34,371 nucleotides of DNA from positions 1 to 34,371 of the forward strand of contig NZ_QHJH01000070.1 in assembly GCF_003947455.1 (NCBI RefSeq), read 5' to 3'. This document shows positions 30,957-34,371 of the stretch, one piece after another (position 1 is the first letter of the stretch; the number at the start of each line of letters is the position of its first letter). A program made the position numbers and the translations under genes. The stretch comes from Streptomyces sp. WAC 04229 (GTDB lineage: Bacteria; Actinomycetota; Actinomycetes; Streptomycetales; Streptomycetaceae). The notes beneath the pieces were generated by a model that worked only from the letters and a program-made list of their open reading frames with translations, was not told where the DNA came from and ran no database searches.

Positions 30957-31735
30957 GCGAAGAGATCGTCTGCCGCAGGCTTGCCGGCCGCACCGCCGTC
31001 GTCACCGGAGCCGGCAGCGGCATCGGACTCGCGACCGTCCGCCGGCTCGCGTCCGAGGGCGCGCACGTCGTCTGCGGCGACGTCGACGAGACCCGGGGCA
31101 GGGCGGCGGCCGAGGAGGTCGGCGGGACCTTCGTCCTGGTCGACGTCACCGACCCAGAACAGGTCGAGGCGCTGTTCGGTACCGCGTACGACACGTACGG
31201 CAGCGTCGACGTCGCGTTCAACAACGCCGGCATCTCACCGCCCGACGACGACTCGATCCTGGAGACCGGCCTGGAGGCGTGGAAGCGCGTCCAGGAGGTC
31301 AATCTCACCTCCGTCTACCTGTGCTGCAAGGCGGCCATCCCCTACATGCGGCGCCAGGGCCGGGGGTCCATCATCAACACCGCGTCCTTCGTGGCGCGGA
31401 TGGGCGCGGCCACCTCCCAGATCTCGTACACCGCGTCCAAGGGCGGTGTCCTCGCCATGTCCCGCGAACTGGGCGTGCAGTTCGCCCGGGAGGGCATCCG
31501 CGTCAACGCGCTCTGCCCGGGCCCGGTCAACACCCCGCTCCTCCAGGAGCTGTTCGCCAAGGACCCCGAGCGGGCCGCCCGCCGCCTGGTGCACATTCCG
31601 GTCGGGCGGTTCGCCGAGGCCGCCGAGATCGCCGCCGCCGTCGCCTTCCTGGCCAGCGACGACTCCTCCTTCGTGAACGCCACCGACTTCCTGGTGGACG
31701 GCGGGATTTCCGGGGCGTACGTCACACCGCTGTAG
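30953..31735 (+). CDS. Short-chain dehydrogenase/reductase
   Basis: This classical SDR of 260 residues has the nucleotide-binding TGAGSGIG (18-25), CGDVD at the end of the second strand (favouring NAD), NNAG (90-93), and catalytic S145, Y159 and K163. It ends with the usual FLVDGGISGAY. GTG 30953 overlaps the ALDH stop (GTGA), so it is part of the glnA4 operon. An alcohol-to-aldehyde oxidation of gamma-glutamylethanolamide is the role that best fits its position between a synthetase for an amino-alcohol and an aldehyde dehydrogenase. The reaction is inferred, and other hydroxyl substrates remain possible. Confidence 0.91.
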   Translation: MSEEIVCRRLAGRTAVVTGAGSGIGLATVRRLASEGAHVVCGDVDETRGRAAAEEVGGTFVLVDVTDPEQVEALFGTAYDTYGSVDVAFNNAGISPPDDDSILETGLEAWKRVQEVNLTSVYLCCKAAIPYMRRQGRGSIINTASFVARMGAATSQISYTASKGGVLAMSRELGVQFAREGIRVNALCPGPVNTPLLQELFAKDPERAARRLVHIPVGRFAEAAEIAAAVAFLASDDSSFVNATDFLVDGGISGAYVTPL

Positions 31736-31766
31736 ATCACCGCGCGCGGCGTCCTACAGTGCCGGA

Positions 31767-32819
31767 ATGAGCATGACGCCGCCGCCCGGCTGGTACCGCG
31801 ACCCGTCGGCCGCCCACCAGGAACGCTGGTGGGACGGCACGGCCTGGACCGAGCACCGGCGCGCACCGGGAGCCACGGGGTACGGAGCGCCCGCGACCAC
31901 CGGGTACGGAGCGCCAGGGGACACGGGGTACGGCGCACCCGCGACCACCGGGTACGGCGCGGCCCAGACCCCGGCGGCCCCGGCGCAGCCCGGCCAGCCG
32001 TCGACCGTGCCGCTGTTGGCGGGCGGTGGACAGGGGCAGCAGGGCGGCACCGGACGGGGGAAGGCCGTCGCCCTCACCGTCGCCGCGGCCGTGCTGGTCG
32101 CCGCGATCGTCACCGGTGTGTTCGTCCTGGGCGAGGACGACGGAGGCGGCCCCCAGACGCAGGCCCCGCCCGTCACCCCGACCGCCACCGACCCCGCGCC
32201 GGTGACCGAGGAGCCGTCGCCCACCCCCTCCGGACCCTCCGCCGACGACCCCGCCGTGGTCGAGGACCAGCTCAACGGCGTCACCTTCCCGCTGCCGGAC
32301 GGCTGGGTCCTGCCCGAGCACGTCGCCGAGGACGACGTCATGATGACCACGGACGGCACCTACGACTGCCCGGCGGACGGCGGTGTGTGCCGGCACGGGA
32401 TGGTCGTCTCCCGCACCGTCACGTCGAACGCCGAGTCCTCCCCGAAGACCCTCGCCCGGCAGGACATCGAGGACGCCGCCGACGACGCCTACGACCGCGA
32501 CCTGGTCGGCAACAAGCCCTTCGGCGGCATCGAGTCGCACGAGGAGGTGGCGTCCGGGCAGGTCGCGGTCGCCGGTCGCGCGGGCTACTACGTGCGCTGG
32601 CGCGTGCAGACGGCCAAGGGGCCCGGCGGCTACGTGCAGTCGCTGGTGTTCCCCTCCACCGTCGGCACCGAGTCCCCGATCCTCGTCCGCTACGTCTTCG
32701 ACGCGGGCGAGGACGGGCCGCCGCTCGCCGACATGGACCGGATCACCAAGGGCATCCGGCCCGTCGGCGACGCGGACACGGGCGGCGGCGTGGGCAGCGG
32801 CATCGGCCCGACGGACTGA
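31767..32819 (+). CDS. DUF2510-domain membrane-anchored protein of unknown function
   Basis: This 350-residue protein begins with a DUF2510 module (PPGWYRDPS, then RWWDGTAWTEH, residues 6-30). Four copies of an 8-residue Gly/Tyr repeat follow, then one transmembrane helix (about 101-121) and a Pro/Thr-rich spacer. A folded C-terminal domain from about 165 should lie outside the cell; it contains a cysteine pair (C201, C208). There is no signal peptide, so DUF2510 should stay cytoplasmic. The start may be leaderless: TACAGT (31755-31760) is six bases before ATG 31767 and no SD is visible. ATG 31773 is an alternative. Function unknown. Confidence 0.82.
   Translation: MSMTPPPGWYRDPSAAHQERWWDGTAWTEHRRAPGATGYGAPATTGYGAPGDTGYGAPATTGYGAAQTPAAPAQPGQPSTVPLLAGGGQGQQGGTGRGKAVALTVAAAVLVAAIVTGVFVLGEDDGGGPQTQAPPVTPTATDPAPVTEEPSPTPSGPSADDPAVVEDQLNGVTFPLPDGWVLPEHVAEDDVMMTTDGTYDCPADGGVCRHGMVVSRTVTSNAESSPKTLARQDIEDAADDAYDRDLVGNKPFGGIESHEEVASGQVAVAGRAGYYVRWRVQTAKGPGGYVQSLVFPSTVGTESPILVRYVFDAGEDGPPLADMDRITKGIRPVGDADTGGGVGSGIGPTD
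31869..31964 (+). repeat. Four tandem 24-bp repeats encoding xxTGYGAP
   Basis: Residues 35-66 of the DUF2510 protein are four 8-residue units (GATGYGAP, ATTGYGAP, GDTGYGAP, ATTGYGAA). The DNA units are similar but not identical. The repeat forms a flexible cytoplasmic linker, and its copy number may differ between strains. Confidence 0.85.
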
Positions 32820-32858
32820 CGGGCGCGTTGGCGCGATGGCGTGATGCCGTGTCGGGGC

Positions 32859-34061
32859 CTAGAGGAAGGTGTGCCCCTCGCCCCGGTACGTCGGGACCGT
32901 CGCCGTCACCGCGTCCCCCTCCACCAGGTGCAGCGTGTCGAACCGCTCGCACAGCTCACCGGCCTTGGCGTGCCGGAACCACACCTTGTCGCCGATCAGC
33001 AGGTCGTCGGCGGGCGAACCGAGCAGTGGCGTCTGCACCTCGCCGGGGCCCTCCTGGGGGTCGTAGCGCAGCCCCTCGGGCAGGTACGGCACCGGCAGCC
33101 GGTCGGCGCCGGCCGCGCCGGAGGCCGGATAGCCGCCGCCCAGCACGGTCACGACCCCGACGCCGGGACGCCGTACGACGGGCTGCGCGAACAGCGCCGC
33201 CGGACGCCCGGTGAACGAGGTGTAGTTGTCGAACAGGCGCGGCACGTACAGGCCGGACCCGGCGGCGATCTCCGTGACCGCGTCCTCGGCCGCCGTGTGC
33301 TGCACGCTGCCCGTGCCACCGCCGTTGACGAACTCCAGGCCCGGCACCACAGCCCGCACGGCCCGCACCACCGCGGCGCGGCGCTCGGCGAGTTCCCGGC
33401 GCGCGGCGGCCTGCATCAGCCGCACCGCACGCGACCGCAGCGGCCGCCCGGCCACCGCGTCCCCGACCCCGGCGACATGGCCCTCGTACGCCATGACACC
33501 GACGACCTCGAACCCCTTGCGGCGGGTCACCGCCCGGGCCAGGTCGGCCATCTCGGCGGGGGAGTGCAGCGGGGAACGGCGGGCGCCGACCCGCACCCGG
33601 CCGCCGAGCAGCCGCAGCGAGGTGTCCAACTCCAGGCAGATCCGCACGACTTCGCGGCCGCCGTCGCGGGCCGCCTCGATGAGGTCCAGCTGCGCCGGGT
33701 CGTCGACCATCACGGTCACCGCGGAGGCGAGCTTCGGGTCGGCGGTCAGCTCGGCGTACCCGGTGCGGTCCGCCGACGGGTAGGCGAGCAGCACGTCCTC
33801 GAAGCCGGAGCGGGCCAGCCACAGGGACTCGGCCAGGGTGTACGACATGAGGCCGGCGAAACCGTCCCTGGCCAGGGCGCGTTCCAGCAGGGCGCGGCAG
33901 CGTACGGACTTGCTGGCCACCCGGACCGGCTTGCCGCCGGCCCGGCGGACCAGATCGTCCGCGTTGGCGTCGAACGCCTCCAGGTCCACGATGGCCACGG
34001 GGGCGTCCAGATGGGCGGTGGCCCGGTCGTAACGGGCCCGGTCGGCGGCGCGCGCAGTCAT
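32859..34061 (-). CDS. PLP-dependent alanine-racemase-fold enzyme (D-threonine aldolase/D-serine dehydratase-like)
   Basis: The 400-residue protein has the N-terminal TIM barrel of fold-type III PLP enzymes, with the cofactor lysine in VASKSVRC (K51). FVNGGGTGS is the probable phosphate-binding loop. The C-terminal beta domain of the DSD1 family has a conserved VWFRHAKAGELCERFD, whose His and Cys are candidates for the zinc pair seen in D-serine dehydratases. ATG 34061 begins directly before the fold; the longer frame lacks family similarity. It probably acts on a D-amino or beta-hydroxy amino acid. It converges with the DUF2510 gene 39 bp away and has no partner genes. Confidence 0.85.
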   Translation of the reverse strand: MTARAADRARYDRATAHLDAPVAIVDLEAFDANADDLVRRAGGKPVRVASKSVRCRALLERALARDGFAGLMSYTLAESLWLARSGFEDVLLAYPSADRTGYAELTADPKLASAVTVMVDDPAQLDLIEAARDGGREVVRICLELDTSLRLLGGRVRVGARRSPLHSPAEMADLARAVTRRKGFEVVGVMAYEGHVAGVGDAVAGRPLRSRAVRLMQAAARRELAERRAAVVRAVRAVVPGLEFVNGGGTGSVQHTAAEDAVTEIAAGSGLYVPRLFDNYTSFTGRPAALFAQPVVRRPGVGVVTVLGGGYPASGAAGADRLPVPYLPEGLRYDPQEGPGEVQTPLLGSPADDLLIGDKVWFRHAKAGELCERFDTLHLVEGDAVTATVPTYRGEGHTFL

Positions 34062-34153
34062 GCCCGCAGCCTGCCAGACAGGATTACCGCAGGGTAGGGG
34101 GACGTTCCGGGCCAATGCCACGGGCGTGCGGACTGGTTCCCCGCCGGGCGGGG

Positions 34154-34343
34154 TCACGCCGTAGAGTGACGCGCACGCACGGCGGAACGACTCCGGGCGG
34201 CCGGGCCCCCGGGCTCGCGCCGGGATGGCGGTCCTCCCGTGCGGGTATGCGTGCCCGGGACGGATCGGTCCGCGCCGGGCCGGGGCAGGAGACATCACCG
34301 GCCCGCGTCGGAGAACGGCCCGGGCCCGAGAAACGGGGGGTGC
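34154..34343 (+). promoter_or_regulatory. Promoter-like element and GC-rich leader of the last gene
   Basis: TAGAGT at 34162-34167 is a consensus-type -10 box inside a 25-bp element (34154-34178) nearly identical to 1600-1624. A TTC-rich -35 candidate at 34137-34142 has a 19-bp spacer. If transcription starts near 34174, a strongly structured, GC-rich leader of about 170 nt precedes ATG 34344. I do not recognise a riboswitch class in it. Confidence 0.45.
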
Positions 34344-34371
34344 ATGAGCACGGAAGCGCGCCGCGCCTCCC
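34344..34371 (+). CDS. Start of a gene cut by the window edge
   Basis: ATG 34344 follows GGGGGG with a suitable gap and opens the reading frame MSTEARRAS before the sequence ends. Nine residues do not allow a family to be named. The promoter-like element and long leader upstream support it being a real start. Confidence 0.5.

Noticed and set aside
23152..31735. The XRE-cupin protein as PuuR-like regulator of the glnA4 cluster
   Set aside because: XRE-cupin regulators are widespread, two unrelated units lie between, and the cluster already has its own divergent GntR repressor.
34170..34343. A riboswitch (ydaO/c-di-AMP or cobalamin type) in the GC-rich leader
   Set aside because: I could not match any class-defining conserved bases; a covariance-model search would be needed.
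1..34371. CRISPR arrays, tRNA or rRNA genes, transposons, prophage
   Set aside because: No regular spacer repeats, tRNA-like cloverleaf with CCA-proximal pattern, transposase motif or phage gene was noticed. Gene order is that of conserved Streptomyces chromosome.

Overview
The window is very GC-rich actinobacterial chromosome and is almost certainly from a Streptomyces close to S. coelicolor. The evidence is frequent GTG/TTG starts, translationally coupled genes, a complete conservon (Cvn) operon, a PafA/PafB/PafC block and a CYP157-type P450. Counting genes from pafA to glnA4 gives 28, which is what I remember for S. coelicolor SCO1640 down to SCO1613; this is a check from memory, not a search. 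It looks like conserved chromosomal core. I saw no insertion sequence, phage gene, CRISPR array, rRNA or tRNA, and no in-frame TTA (bldA-dependent) codon in the genes I call, although I scanned for that by eye.

Layout. 1-5.8 kb: the tail of a transporter, the Pup ligase pafA, a two-domain FKBP lipoprotein, a cytosolic FKBP, the paired WYL regulators pafB and pafC, a small zinc-ribbon protein and a small membrane protein. 6.0-10.2 kb: tatA, tatC and the Ski2-like helicase helY. The order paf, tat, helY is the one known from mycobacteria. 10.6-15.2 kb: a five-gene conservon of sensor-like ATPase, roadblock protein, DUF742 protein, small GTPase and P450, matching cvn9/rarA-E. 15.2-18.9 kb: an RluA-type pseudouridine synthase, a GNAT acetyltransferase, a siderophore-interacting flavoprotein behind a DmdR/IdeR-type iron box, and a 5'-3' exonuclease. 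19.0-22.7 kb: a quaternary-amine (betaine) ABC importer made of two proteins, whose permease is fused to two complete substrate-binding domains. 23.1-26.5 kb: an XRE-cupin regulator coupled to a signal-less metal-receptor protein, then a TDT-family transporter divergent from a LysR regulator. 26.6-31.7 kb: a class I amidotransferase-like gamma-glutamyl hydrolase and a GntR regulator on the minus strand, divergent from a glutamine-synthetase-like gene, an aldehyde dehydrogenase and a short-chain dehydrogenase. 31.8-34.1 kb: a DUF2510 membrane protein and a PLP-dependent alanine-racemase-fold enzyme. The first codons of another gene close the window.

How the genes work together. The clearest pathway is the divergent cluster at 26.6-31.7 kb. 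Its first enzyme matches GlnA4, a gamma-glutamylethanolamide synthetase, and its regulator matches EpuRI. From gene content I infer that the dehydrogenases carry the glutamylated alcohol through the aldehyde to gamma-glutamylglycine, and that the hydrolase then releases glutamate and glycine. This mirrors the Puu putrescine pathway, with an alcohol dehydrogenase in place of the amine oxidase. I found no wholly unknown system. The best leads are the unproven later steps of this pathway and its candidate operator, the tandem-receptor betaine importer, the coupled XRE-cupin/cytosolic metal-receptor pair, and two nearly identical 25-bp promoter-like elements at the two ends of the window.
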